64,000 nucleotides of DNA from Gari tellinella (GCA_922989275.2 OV277863.1:46854999-46918998), one strand, 5' to 3'; shown: positions 43,387-55,200, counted from the first letter of the stretch. A program made the numbers and translations. Notes: generated by a model not told the origin, from the sequence alone.

Positions 43387-44184
43387 GTTCAAAAATCAAA
43401 TATGAAAATATAGGTAGCTTTGGTAATAAGAAAGGTTATTACTGTGATGGATTGATAAATGATAAAGCTATTTCTTTTCTGTGCGACACTGGTGCAAATG
43501 TTTCCTGTTTTGAGTAGTAAATGGTTTGAATGTTTGCCAGAAAGTGTAAAACCTGAAATTAAGTCATTTAACTCTAGATTGATTACTGTGACTGGGGAAG
43601 ATATTGCTTTTAAAGGAAAGGCGAATTTTAAAATAACTTTAGGTAACCAGACTTTTAGTCAGGAAATGCTAGTTTCAGACATAGTTGAAAATGCTATATT
43701 GGGCATGGATTTTATGAAAAATCACAAATTAGATTTAATGATTAGTAAGGGTAGCTTGAAAGTAAATGGAGAAAATATTCCGTGCTATATGAAACATAAC
43801 ATGAATCAGTCTACTTGTTGTAGAATAGCTTTGGTGGAGAATGTTGAGATACCTCCTAGTAGTGAAATTGTAGTGAGTGGAAAAACACTAGATCATATTG
43901 ATAAAGATTATTCTTGTATTGTTGAGGGTTCAGAAAAGTTTGTGCAGAAAACTGGTTTATTAGTTGCAAAATCAGTTGTAGATCCAAATATGGGTAGAGT
44001 TCCAATAAGATTAGCTAATCTGACAGATAAGCCTATTAAGGTATTTAAAGACACAGTTACTGCTACCATGGAAACGGTTGAGGTTGTTGAAGATGAATTT
44101 GTTGGCTCAGCTTGTACTTCAGATATAAGTTGCCGGAACACTTGTTTGCATTGTATGAGAAGTCGTGTGCTAATTTGTACATAG
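43387..44184 (+). pseudogene. Aspartic protease region of pol, frameshifted
   Basis: In the -1 frame from gag the active-site motif CDTGA appears at about 43482-43496, then a stop. The frame shifts by one base just after it and continues to 44184 with AILGMDFMKNHKLDL, the usual C-terminal landmark of Ty3/Gypsy proteases. A further shift near 44110-44140 leads into RT. Confidence 0.8.
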
Positions 44185-45703
44185 GTCAAGTAGAGTTGTT
44201 GAAACAGTTTATGATTAAGCATCAACACGTATTTAGCAAAGATTCAAAGGATATTGGTCACACTTCACTGATAAAACATGAAATTGATACAGGTGATTCA
44301 AAACCTGTGAAGACATATCCATATAGGATTCCGTTAGCAAAACGTAAGGCAGCCAAGGAAGAAATTAGGAAAATGGAAAATGATGATATAATAGAAAAAT
44401 GTCCACATTCCCCATATAATGCGCCTGTTGTCACATGGTTACCAAGGTCGATCAAAGTATAAGATTTTGTTGTGATTTCAGAGGTCTTAATGCTTGTACT
44501 ATTAAGGATTCGCAACCTTTGCCATGAATAGATGATAGCATAGAGGCACTAGCAGGATCAAAGTGGTGGTCTTGTTTAGACATGAAATCAGGTTCCTGGC
44601 AGGTTGACATTGATGAGAAAGATAGATACAAAACTGCATTTTCTATACCAGGTGGAGAACAATGGCAATGGCGTCACCTAGCTTTTGGTCTTTGTAATGC
44701 TCCGGCTACATTCACTCGGTTAATGATGGTTTTTTCGGGCTTGCTATGGAAAATGGTGATTATATATCTAGATGACATTATCTGTCATTCAAAAACTTTT
44801 GAAGGTCAATTGCAAAATTTGGAGGTAGTGTTCAGTAGGTTGAAAAATGCTAACTTAAAGTTGAATGCAAAGAAATGTATATTGTTTCAGAAACAGGTCA
44901 CATTTTGGGGCCATACAATCAGTGAAAATGGTGTAGGGACTTCTCCTGAAAAAGTTAAAGATATCAAGAATTGGCCTACACCTAAAAATGCAAAGGAGGC
45001 CAGAAATTTTATTTCGTTGGCAAGTTATTATAGGTCATATGTGTTTCAATTTGCTAAATTGGCAAAGCCAATCCACGAACTTGCTGAGAATGGCAAAAAA
45101 TTTACTTGGACACATGATTGTGAAGAATATTTTAATAAAATAAAAGAGGCTCTCACAACGGCTCCAATTCTAGCATTTCCAACAGAAACAGACCACTTCA
45201 TCTTAGATTATGATGCAAGTCTCTCAGCTCAGGGGGCAGTTCTTTCTCAAGTGCAGAATGGGAAAGAGAAGGTTATTGGATATTACAGTAAATGTTTGAC
45301 AAGAACAGAGAGGAAATATTGTGTGACACGGAGAGAGCTATTAGCTATTGTTAACGCAATGAAACATTTTCACCATTATGTATATGGGAGGAAAATAACA
45401 GTACGAAGTGATCATTCAAGTTTGACACGGTTATTGAATTTCAAGAATGTAGAGGGTCAATTAGCAAGATGGTTAACATTTCTGAATGAGTATGATTTCA
45501 AAATAGAACATAGAGCAGGTTTACTCCACTCAAATGCTGATGCACTTTCAAGGCGTCCACGCATAGAACTTAACTGTAGATATTGTGACAAAGTGGATTC
45601 AAAAGAGAGTGTAGATCAGTTTAGTGTAGCTAATATTCAGGTTTCAGACAATAAAATACAGGTAAAGGTAAGTAAAAGGTCGATGAGTGTAATTGGGGTA
45701 TAG
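44112..45703 (+). pseudogene. pol: Reverse transcriptase and RNase H of pol, disrupted
   Basis: The N-terminal RT frame runs to 44462 (DIIEKCPHSPYNAPVV landmark), then shifts. In the next frame TGA at 44525-44527 interrupts, and the long open part follows from 44582. Polymerase motifs are QVDIDEKDRYKTAF, FGLCNAPATF and the YLDD box (44765-44776). The RNase H half has DYDASLSAQGAVLSQ, TRRELLAIV, VRSDHSSL and NADALSRRP. It would copy the RNA genome and degrade the template if intact. Confidence 0.9.
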
Positions 45704-45732
45704 ACACAATTACCTCCCTTGTTCTGATTTCT

Positions 45733-47324
45733 TTGTTTTATTTAATGTCTGAGAATGTAGCAATACTGACTATAATAATGATGTTTGTAAGCTTAGGTGG
45801 TCTGAAGCAATTTATCTGTTGTGTACAAGAAGAAATGGTTAAAAAGAATAATGTTGATATTACAAGTCATGTTATTACGGGGGTCAATTCAGATTGTAAA
45901 TCTGATGGCCGTAACATGGTCAGAAAAGGTAATTCAGATTCTTTTCCCATTGATACCAACAGCCAGGAATCAGATCAGCTCATATGTGCAATAGATTCAC
46001 CAAGTACTAGTAGAGATGAAGTTTCTTCTCAGTCTGATAGTCAGAGTGTTAACATGGATGATCTAGATATTTCAGAAATTCAGGATCACGATAATGATAT
46101 TAAAGTCATAAAGGACATGATATCTGAGGGTGAAAGGTTGAGTTGGCAAGAAGTGTCAAAATACAGTCCGGAAATTAAATATTACTGGGCTAGAATAGAT
46201 TCAATGGTATTGAAAAATAACAAATTGTATAGAAAATGGGAAGCTGAAGATGGAAGTTCACATAAGTTACTGTTAGTGATTCCAAAATCTCACAGGGAGT
46301 TGGTGTTGAAACAATTACATGATGGTAAATCAGGAGCTCATTTAGGAGTTAAGAAAACTCTTCAGAAAGTTAGAGATAGATACTTTTGGTTTAAGTTACA
46401 TAAAGATGTTGAGCTCTGGGTGAAGAAATGTGATATGTGCAATAGTCGTAAGGGTACGCTTAGGAAGGCGAAGGCTCCTTTGCAAAAGTACAATGTTGGC
46501 GCTCCAAATGAACGGATAGCGATAGATTTTATGGGTCCATTCGTGAAAACGAATAAGGGCAACAAGTATTTGATGGTAGTTGGAGATTTGTTTACAAAAT
46601 GGACAGAATGTTATAGTATAGAAAATTAAGAAGCTGCTACAGTTGCCAAAGTTTTGGTAGATAGATTTATTAGTCACTGGGGTTGCCCACTGATTCGTCA
46701 TACAGATCAAGGAAAGACATTTGAATCTCAATTGTTTCAAGAGTTGTGTAAATTGTTAGGCATTGAGAAGACGAGATCTTCAAGTTTTCGTCCTCAAAGT
46801 AATGGATTCCATATGTGGCTGACAATCAAAAGGATTGGGATGAACATGTTGATCTTGTGATGATGGCATATAGGTCATCTGTCCAGTCATCAACAAGTTT
46901 CACACCGTCCAAATTACATATTGGTAGGGAAATTCGGTTGCCAGTTGAATTGATTTTTGGTTGTCCTGAAAACCAAGAAAATGAAAATTGTTGTAAATTT
47001 GTAGCTGAGTTGGAGAAAAAGTTGAATAAAGTGCATGACATAGCTAGACAAAATGTGGACATTGCTGTAGAAAATATGAAAACAAACTACAATGTAAAAG
47101 CAAACTTTAATTCATTTAAAGAAGGTGATGCCGTGTGGTATCACTATCCACAACGGAAGAGAGGGTTAAACCCAAAATTTCAAAGACCTTGGAAAGGTCC
47201 ATATAAGATATTAGATAAAGTTAATGATGTACTGTACCGTATAAAGGTTACAGCTCAGGCTAAGCCCAACATAGTTCATCATGATAAACTGAAAAAGTAC
47301 ACTGGTGGGGAAATACCATCATAG
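45733..47324 (+). pseudogene. Integrase of pol, disrupted, catalytic Glu segment missing
   Basis: After an unusual Ser/Asp-rich leader (45733-46130) comes an H-H-C-C zinc domain (HDGKSGAHLG ... CDMC). Then the core has the first catalytic Asp near 46525 (AIDFMGP) and the second near 46705 (HTDQG). TAA at 46627-46629 interrupts the core. After RPQSNG near 46805 the segment that should hold the third catalytic residue, Glu, is absent and the frame changes. The C-terminal part from 46815 ends with a GPYKIL...HHDKLKKY type domain. Confidence 0.85.
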
Positions 47325-48773
47325 TTTTAGTTATCATCATGAACTAGGCAATGTAAGTAAATGTTACATGTAAGAAGAAAAAAAACAATTACTATAAAGA
47401 AATGTTATGTATAAGTGTTGGTTACTTACACTTTTTGAACAATTTTGTACAAATGAAAACTGTTCTTCAAAGAGAAAACTGATCCAAGAAGAAAACTTAT
47501 CCAAGAAGAAAACTTATCCAAGGAGAAAACTGATAAAATTGAAAACTGTTCTTCAAAGAAAAAACTGATACAATGAGAAAACTGATTAACAGAAGACCAA
47601 TTTACAGCCTGAGAAGACCCCGAGAAAGTAGTAAGTCAGAACAATTTTTTTTAATACATGTGTACGTGAACAATTTTTATGAACAATTTCCGGAAGAGAT
47701 AATAATTCATTATATTGACAGACACTTCCATAGGATAGTAACATTTAATGTACATAACTATAAAGACAGTAAAAAAAACTTACATTTTATGGTATACATA
47801 TATCAGTGACAAGAAAATTGTAATTCAAAATAGTTTCCATAAATATAAATTAATTTAATTAGCAGATTTAAATTTTATGCAAGATTTAAAAATTTATGTG
47901 CTAGTTAGTCGTCACATGTGAATTTTCAGTCACTGCTATATGTATCATTGTTTTAAAGTCTGAATATGTGATTTTTTTCTGAATTATATAACATATATGT
48001 ATTTTGAAAAATAAAGTTGGGTTTAAAGAAATGAACACATCAAAATAAAAATAAAGTGCTCATTACTGAACACATTACATTATTATGATGTGTTATACTT
48101 ATGAAATAAGTTGAATTTAATAACTTTAAAAATTAAAAAATGTGAAATTCAATAAGTAAATTTCATAGTTATGAATGTATATGTAAGTTAGACAGGGAAT
48201 ATATAAAACTATAAGTAGTACCATAAGTATAATAATACTTACCTTCAAAAATTGAAGAATGGAAACAGTTCTTTGATTTGTAAATTGGTTGAAATAACCT
48301 TACGTAGGAATACATGACATTTTTATCATATTGGAAATTATATATTACCTGTACACTATTTTATCTTGGACAAATGTTAATGAGAGAAATTATTTCTATT
48401 CAATGTAAGTTATTTTAATTGTGTAAAATAAATGTATAACATTTTGTTATGAGTCTTATATAAAGAGACATTCTGCTTTATAAACTACTCATACCAATAC
48501 CTATTTTCTGTAGTACAATAAGTCAATTTTCTTGAGATTTGGAGTCTTAAACTTAGACTTTGTATTTCAAGAGATAATTTGCCAATGTCAATAGTTAATA
48601 GTTGACATTTATTATAACTAACACTAAATATGTAGTGTAAATATTTATATATAAGATGTATGTTTCTGCATTTGAAGATATGATTTTATTATATAATTGC
48701 ATTATTTTGCCCAAGTACTTACTTATCCATATTCTTTTACGACTCGGGACAAGTCTTTGAAGGATGGGGGTAG
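47325..48773 (+). other. Noncoding 3' region of the retrotransposon
   Basis: AT-rich with no domain recognised. A 17-bp tandem motif (AAAACTTATCCAAGAAG) occurs three to four times at 47472-47530. The purine tract GAAGGATGGGGGTAG abuts the 3' LTR at 48773. Confidence 0.75.
48759..48773 (+). promoter_or_regulatory. Polypurine tract
   Basis: GAAGGATGGGGGTAG directly before the TGTTAGG start of the 3' LTR, the expected plus-strand primer position. Confidence 0.7.
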
Positions 48774-49394
48774 TGTTAGGACGTTTACCCCACCCACTGT
48801 TGTAACATACGAAGACTAGAAACAGGCAAAATAATGACAATTATATTGTTTATATAAACATATTATCTGTGTCAATTCATAGTATTTACCTTTACTAAAT
48901 CATCCATTCAGTATCAGTTCCTAAACTCTTTGATTTAATAGCATTTTCTTTATTTAGATTCACTAATAATAAGACCTGAGTTCCCCGCCATGGAGCTACT
49001 ATGTGTGACGTCATGGCCGTTATTTTAGGAAATGCGGGAAACCCACATCTTGTTTTTGTCACATGACTTTTGTATATAAATAGCTCAGTTTTTAAAAGTA
49101 TAAACATAATTGGACAGAGATTTGATATAGTTGGAAATGGATTTGGAAATGATATTAGAAATGATTGAAACTGAGAGAGATTAGATTTGAAGAGATAACG
49201 GATAAAGTTTAGAACACTGATATGATTTAAGGATCATGACACAGGGAATAATGTTTAATTCTTATTAATTCTTTAACCTATTTATTATTGTAAATTAAAT
49301 GTAAATATGTCTTTAAAGGTAAAGATAATTAAAAGTTGAAATGTTTATTTGAAATATGATTCTGTTTACATCCACTCTCCGGCCCGTCTTGACA
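48774..49394 (+). repeat. 3' LTR
   Basis: 621 bp; same ends as the 5' LTR. It differs by about six substitutions and a 2-bp GT insertion. Confidence 0.95.
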
Positions 49395-49659
49395 ATAATT
49401 AACAGTTTACTCTGTTGAATAAACTCGACATGCATTTCCATTGTTATTCGTCACAAACTACTATAACGTCACATGATGGCGTAAGAAGGAAAGAAGTTAT
49501 CTGAAATAAATTGAGTGATTAGGACTTAACTTCAAAGAAAAATGAAGGTTATTCATTAGCTCATTTTCTTAAAACGATAAAGCATGCAGTTTGCCATATA
49601 ATGCAAACGCAGTGTACCAGAATACCAAATCACGACAGAAAACATTTAGTTGTCGTAAG

Positions 49660-49735
49660 GCTATCCCCAGTACAACTTTCTGCTATCCCCAGTACAACAA
49701 AGGGTCGTTGGAAACTATCCCCAGTACATTGCCCG
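49660..49735 (+). repeat. Three copies of CTATCCCCAGTACA
   Basis: The 14-mer recurs near 49661, 49684 and 49717. The complement-like TGTACTGGGG and GAACTGGGGATAG occur in the left arm near 39520 and 39573. Confidence 0.7.
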
Positions 49736-49879
49736 GTCGGTTTGACATGATATATCTTAGATATTATTGGTCGAGTTTTAACCATCTTTTGCACAGTTAC
49801 ATTTAAATGAAAAGTAAACACTTTTTTGTATAACGTGTATTAACAGCGAACATAATAATTAATATTGACACAGAAACGA

Positions 49880-50033
49880 CTATGATCAGTGTTCAAAACC
49901 TTTTTACAGTCTTCAAGGTAAAATTATTAATATTCCTGGCGCCTGGTAACATATATCTATAGACTATCATGCAATCCATGTTTTCTTTATTCGTAAGAAG
50001 GTGATAGGGGGACGCAATAAAAGTACTCTCTAC
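49880..50033 (-). repeat. Right arm of the long inverted repeat
   Basis: Complementary to 39358-39505. See there for the shared words. Confidence 0.65.
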
Positions 50034-50169
50034 ACTACTTTCACTTTCAATTCCTAATCACTTTGAGGGCTTTTTCCGGTGTACGTTTATTCATCGTGTT
50101 CTTTCCTCATACCTTTTACATGTTTTACTCATGCCCTGTTAAAGAACTAGAAAAAAGTCCTGCATCCTG

Positions 50170-50255
50170 GTAGGTAAATGCTTTAAGCAGACTTAAAGTA
50201 AAGCAGCAAGGTCTTATAGTAGCTTTCTGTTTTACGTTCAGCCTTCATTGATTAG
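50170..50255. repeat. Degenerate core-B/C palindrome
   Basis: TTTAAGCAGACTTAAAGTAA left and AGCTTTCTGTTTTACGTTCA right. It mixes core-B and core-C words. Confidence 0.5.
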
Positions 50256-50371
50256 CAATCTGTCTTATAAACTGATGATGATCCAACATGAAATTGTTAA
50301 CATGGTTCCGGAAAGTATCAAATAACTGGATTGAATAGAACAATAAGGTTAACATGATTCCGGAAACATAA

Positions 50372-50783
50372 TACAGTGGAATCCCTTCAAACCGGAACCT
50401 CTTAAAAATAATACCGGAATTCTCTCTTAACCGGACAAAACATTTATTCCAGTTTCCAACCCTTCTTTATTTCAACTCATTACATCATAAATACGCCTTT
50501 TTACGCCTATGATTTTTCCGTACACTTAAGAAAATACATAAGTGAATATGTATCATCCGAAATATTTTAGTAGATGGTAGTCTAAATCAGGTTAAAAGTA
50601 AAGCAGAATGCGACTTAATGCACATTCTGCTTTACTTTCAACCTGCTTTATGTGGCCAGCTGTCTTCCATACTAGAAACAAGCAATGTGGTAATGGGTTA
50701 AACCCCCTCTGAAGCGGAAACCCCACTAAACTATAAATTTCTGTTGTCCCCACACATGTTCACTTTAGAGGGGGTTCACTGTA
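50372..50783. mobile_element. E3 MITE with core B, second copy
   Basis: TACAGTGGAATCCCTTCAAA left and GGGGGTTCACTGTA right. Core B at 50581-50652 with ATGCGACTTAATGCACAT centre. Confidence 0.85.
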
Positions 50784-51039
50784 CTTGGGTTGGATATAAT
50801 AATAGGCGGTTTTACATAAGAGCTAATTTAATCTTATGATGTATACTTGAAAATGGTAAACCAAGATTACCATGCTATTAATATTATACGTCGTACATCA
50901 CGGTAAATGTCGTCATTTTAACACCCTTTCATCCGATTCGAAAGAAAATTCCACTTCTGTAGCAAGTGCATTGATAAAGTGGTAATATACAGACAGAATG
51001 AATTCTACCTTGGCAACAAATGTAAGTACCGGTATCATA

Positions 51040-51526
51040 TTCGTTTTCCCGCTCTGTCTCTCTTCTTATCTCTGTACCTGCATCTGTCTCTGTCTTCCTG
51101 TATTTGTCACATTGTCTTGTACATGTAATCTGTCAGTCTCTATATCTATGTCTCTCTTTCTCTCTGTCGCTCTTTCTCTCTGTATGTCTGTTTCTCTGCC
51201 TGTCTCTAAGTATGTCTATTAGTTTCCTTCTGTCTGCCTGTCTTTGTCGGTATGTATGTATGTCTGTTTCTGTGCATCTGTAAGTATGTCTGTCTCTGTG
51301 CCTCTGTATGTCTGTCTGTTTCTGTGCATCTGTGTTTATGTCTGTCTCTGTGCCTCTGTATGTCTGTTTGTCTCTGTGCCTCTGTATGTCTGTCTGTCTG
51401 TCTCTGTGCCTCTGTATGTCTGTATGTCTCTGTGCCTCTATATATATATGTATGTCTGTATCTCTGTCTCTCTTTGTCTCTCACTCTCTCTCTCTCTCTA
51501 TCTCTATCTCTATGTAACTCTCTCTG

Positions 51527-51585
<59 letters not shown>

Positions 51586-51596
51586 GTATGTATGTC
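51040..51596 (+). repeat. Long TCTGTCTCTG-type low-complexity tract
   Basis: Pyrimidine-rich TCTG/TCTC/TATG words with an 18- to 24-bp loose period (TCTGTGCCTCTGTATGTCTG), ending in pure (TC)n at 51535-51576. All long ORFs here on both strands are artefacts of the repeat. Confidence 0.95.
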
Positions 51597-51679
51597 TGCC
51601 CTAGTCAAATGCCGAATTACCCAATGTATGAACTTAAGCCAAGCGGTTTGCTTATATCGGTATAGTCATTCCGGCTTAT

Positions 51680-51800
51680 GAAGGCGTTATACAGTCCAAC
51701 CCTAGCGACGAGTATACTCGTTATAAACAAACAGAGTACCTGCGAAAAGCACACTTGTCCTTTGCTAACAGTGTTAACCCCGACCAGAAGGCTTTAGTTT
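51680..51800. repeat. E9-type fragment
   Basis: CAACCCTAGCGACGAGTATA and complement-like TACTCGTT words as in 54341-54500, without a complete core. Confidence 0.45.
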
Positions 51801-51947
51801 GTCGTTTTGAGAGTTTGTTAAAATCAATCCTAAAATTGCCCACGAACAGTTTCAGGGGTAATGAATAAATATGGAAATTTCTTTGCAGAGTGATAATGCG
51901 GACCACGCTGTAAAATCAGATTATTTTGGTATGTCATTTTGTTTTCT

Positions 51948-52080
51948 TTAACCCTTTACCCGTAGACTGTTTCTAGTTTTGAAGACCGGTGACTTCTTAA
52001 AGCAGGTTGAAGTAAAGCAGAATGTGCCATAAGGCGCATTCTGCTTTACTTTCAACCTGCTTTAAACTTCTATAGAGAGG
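51948..52080. repeat. E4 end plus core-B palindrome
   Basis: TTTAACCCTTTACCCGTAGA then core B 51998-52068 (GCAGAATGTGCCATAAGGCG centre). The second E4 end is missing. Confidence 0.75.
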
Positions 52081-52129
52081 AGATGTTTCTTGTTACTGTA
52101 AGCTGTTGATATGGCAACAAGAATGCTCT

Positions 52130-52320
52130 TGCCTTAACCCACTATTTTTTAAACAAATTTTGAAGCTCTGACCCACAGTATGTACTTGACCAAATTTGGT
52201 TTCAATTATTACTAGTTTCAGTGATTAAGCCATTTACAATTGTACGCGCGATGGACGTCAGGCACACGCGGGTATCACAAAAGCTCACATTGACCATTTA
52301 GTACTCCGGTGAGCTAAAAA
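52130..52320. repeat. Dispersed repeat ending CGGTGAGCTAAAA
   Basis: CTTGACCAAATTTGGTTTCA, GCGATGGACGTCAGGCACAC and terminal ACTCCGGTGAGCTAAAA. It is probably the other end of the TTTTAGCTCACC repeat seen at 38893. Confidence 0.5.
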
Positions 52321-52557
52321 GTCCGCTCACTACTGATATCAATCACATGATATATTACATTGGCTTATAAAATATGGAAAATGTTCCCCCATAAAAGAGT
52401 ACACGCATGTCATACATAATCTATAAAAAAATATGGTAGATCCTGATCAGAACAACTCTTTTCCGTGTATGTGCTAGTTGCAAGTGAAGATTAAATAAAA
52501 AGTTGACTTTTCTTCGACAACAACTGTACTAAGTTTAACTAGCTAAATTAAATACGT

Positions 52558-52630
52558 CCATTGCAAACATTTGAAGCCAGATCAGACGCCGGGTAACTCG
52601 GCGTATTATCGGGCTCCAAACTGTTTCACT
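52558..52630. repeat. Core-A palindrome
   Basis: GAAGCCAGATCAGACGCCGG left and GGGCTCCAAACTGTTTCAC right. Confidence 0.7.
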
Positions 52631-52664
52631 CTATAATAAAATATATCGTCAAAATGTTCACTAA

Positions 52665-54308
52665 AGGGGTCATTTCACCAAGAAATCTTCCCGGAAGACT
52701 GAGCTGCGATCTCAGAGCGTGGCTTGGTCACCCCAGGTCGCACGTAGTCGACGGTTGACCGAGGGTTGGTCGCACCTTGGTCTCCCGTAGTCGCACATGG
52801 TCGAGGATTGGTCTCCCGGAAAAATAGATCGTAGCTCGGTTTTTTGACATGTCAAAAAACCGAGCCTCGACCTAAAAGTCGCACGGAGAGCGTCGAAAGA
52901 GCGAGCATGGTCGAGGAAAGAACGTATTGGTCGAGGGACGATCGAAACTAGAGCGGGGTGAGCGAGGCTCAGTCTACTCGAGCGAGAACTGATCGCGCGC
53001 ATGGTCGTGCTGCTCGATCCTCGCTCGATCCGTGTGATCTAGCTTCGCTCTTTTGCGATCAAGCCTCGCTCCACGCGACCTATCCCAGACCTTCCCTAGC
53101 CCCGTACGCTCCATAGTATTTCTATTGGAATGATTGGATCGAGATAGAAGGATTAAGGTGCGACCTGTGTACGCTTAAGCTTTAACCAATAAAGTAACTA
53201 TGAGTAAATGAATGTAACCCTTTGCAAATATGGTAAATAATGTATTTTTGCGTAAATATATAAAATGTTTCATAAATCTTGTTTTATTATAGACTTGTTC
53301 CTTTGATTCATGAATAAAATGAAAAGATTAACCCTATCATTGCCAAGGCCGCCAACATCGACATTGGCAAATATGTTGGATCCTGATCAGATGCCGCGTA
53401 ATGCGGTGTTTGAATTATAATCCAAACTATTTGACACTCATATCAATGTTTCCTAAGTCCAAAACGTATAACACTGAAGTTTTAAAAGTTAAAGAGGGTA
53501 ACAAATATAAGCCGATATTATAATAAGGCAGCGACAGTGTAAGATGGGTATTTCCGTCCTATTGGCAGTGAAAGGGTAAAAAAGACCCAAAAAAAACACA
53601 GAAAACAAAAATAAAACAAAGACAAAATCAACCCCCTCCCCCACCCTACACATGGCGACAGGCCATTATTGCCATTGCCGACTTGTTCCGAACCGAACCA
53701 ATAGCAAATGCATATCGATTTGTTCCTTGATTTCCCTTCGGAGACTGGTCAAAACCTGAAGGTCGCCCACCAATCGCCAGACCTTTTATTAAGATCGCAA
53801 AGGGTCGCGCGCAAATCCATGCGACCATAACGAATTTGCGCGTAGCTCGAGCGAGACTCTGTCGAGAAAAGATCGAGAATTGGTTGTCTGAGCGAGGCTA
53901 GAACGTTCGAGATCGCATCTAAGTCGTATTGGTCGAGGGTACATTGAAACTCGGACGTAGGTAGATCGGCCGGGCATAAGTCTTGGTCGGCCGAGGTTGA
54001 GCACTTTCGAGGATAGATCGTCGGGTCGCAGACTGGTCGAACAGAACGAGTCTTGGTCGTGTCAAGATCGCTTCAGATCTAGCGGACGGTCGTAGCTAGA
54101 GCGTATATATGGAGCGTTTGTATCTAGCGTATAGGGCGAAGGTATCAAGCGTACACATCGAAGGTCAAACGAGCTAACATCGTACATAGAGCGTACACAG
54201 AAAAAAATGTGGTCGGTCGCGCGATTTTTGCCCGCGACTACGTGAAAACCGAGCTGCGATCAAGGTCGCGCGCGACTTTTCCAGGTCGTACTCGGTGAAA
54301 TGACCCCA
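52665..54308. mobile_element. PIF/Harbinger-type element with GGTCG-word interior
   Basis: 1644 bp. The ends are AGGGGTCATTTCACC and the complement of TGGGGTCATTTCACC, differing only in the first base. TAA is duplicated at 52662-52664 and 54309-54311. The outer thirds consist of degenerate words GGTCGAGG, GATCG, TGGTCG and GAGCGAG. A perfect 32-bp palindrome is at 52832-52863. An E7 element is nested near the middle. Long minus-strand ORFs are word-repeat artefacts; no transposase seen. Confidence 0.75.
53327..53578. mobile_element. E7/core-A MITE nested in the PIF-type element
   Basis: ATTAACCCTATCATTGCCAA left and TTGGCAGTGAAAGGGTAAA right. Core A (TTGGATCCTGATCAGATGCC) at 53378-53435. Confidence 0.65.
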
Positions 54309-54340
54309 TAAGGTTTCTAAATTCCTTTGCATTGCGTTCC

Positions 54341-54500
54341 GTTTAACTCATTCAACCCTAGTAACGAGTATACTCGTTATTTACAAACAATGTACCTGTG
54401 TCGAGTGTGTATGTCCTATGTAAACGATGTAGACCCAGATCAGAGTTCTCCTGATCAAGATCTACACTGTTTGTCACAAAGAACCTTAACCTTAAAATAG
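54341..54500. repeat. E9/core-D element, shortened core
   Basis: TTAACTCATTCAACCCTAGT left end, GATGTAGACCCAGATCAGAG and CCTGATCAAGATCTACACTG around a short centre. Confidence 0.65.
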
Positions 54501-54663
54501 TCACAGTTTGACATGACTTGAAACTGGAATTGATTATTTGAAGTCTCAAGGATGAATACAGAGGTGCCAAAATCTCCGGGTTTTTTTTCTCAAAATCTTT
54601 GGATTTTTATCCTATCTAATGGCAGTTTAAAGCAGGTTGAAAGTAAGGCAGAATGCGCTTTAA

Positions 54664-55200
54664 AGGGACTCGCAACCGGATGGTGTACTTGTCAAAATAA
54701 AATAAAATACTCAAATAAAAGCAAATTTGTGGCATTTTTTGGCTTCTGACATTAAAAAAATATGATCAGTCCAAAAAAAGTCTCAAGAATCGTCACCGAA
54801 TCTTAGATTTTTAGATATTTTCCATCGTTTTTCTATACCGACTAGTAGACGGTATAGTTGTTGTTGTTGCTTCTCTACACGGGCTCAGACATAAACACGA
54901 GCCGAATTACGCAGTTGTATGCACTTTCGATGGCTACACATTAAAATACGTTACATCGATCCGAGATAAACGGATAGTTCCGTGGTCCATTGGTCTAAGC
55001 GGTTTCCCCTATTTTGCCTTCTGTCCGCCAATGCCGGGCCCCGGGTTCGAATCCCACCAGAGACCAATATTTTTTTTTATTGAAATACATTTTTTTAAAC
55101 AGAATTTCTTATCCTAAACTAATTCTTTACCATTTATATAAGCGTTTGACACATATTTACAAATTACTATTTTTAATGCACCATCTGGTTGCGAGTCGCT
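54664..55200 (+). mobile_element. TTAA-flanked TIR element carrying a tRNA-like unit (copy A)
   Basis: Exactly 537 bp, the same length as copy B and in opposite orientation. TTAA lies at 54660-54663 and 55201-55204. Ends AGGGACTCGCAACCGGATGG and complement of AGCGACTCGCAACCAGATGG. The order is TIR, AATTTGTGGCATT tract, (TTG)n, GCTTCTCTACACGGGCTC, Pol III unit, T-run, AT-rich tail, TIR. High identity with copy B suggests recent activity. Confidence 0.85.
54976..55078 (+). tRNA. tRNA-like Pol III unit inside copy A
   Basis: A-box-like TGGTCCATTGGTCTAAGCGG, B box GGGTTCGAATCCC (55043-55055) and a T9 terminator at 55070-55078. No clean cloverleaf is found by eye; Leu/Ser-like D-arm words. Confidence 0.5.

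Larger units (their letters stand above)
41120..49394 (+). mobile_element. Ty3/Gypsy LTR retrotransposon, defective
   Basis: 8275 bp with LTRs of 619 and 621 bp, TG...CA ends and duplication ATAA (41116-41119, 49395-49398; five bases ATAAT if the first T is shared). The order gag, protease, RT, RNase H, integrase defines Ty3/Gypsy. The LTRs differ by about six substitutions and a 2-bp indel (about 1%), yet gag-pol has several frameshifts, two nonsense codons and two deletions. A 1.4-kb noncoding tract separates pol from the 3' LTR. Confidence 0.95.

Noticed and set aside
51206..51681. Four overlapping ORFs up to 145 codons
   Set aside because: Translations of TCTG/TCTC simple repeats on both strands.
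52712..54004. Arg/Ser-rich minus-strand ORFs of 60-96 codons
   Set aside because: They are translations of the GGTCG-type words in the PIF-like element, with no conserved domain.
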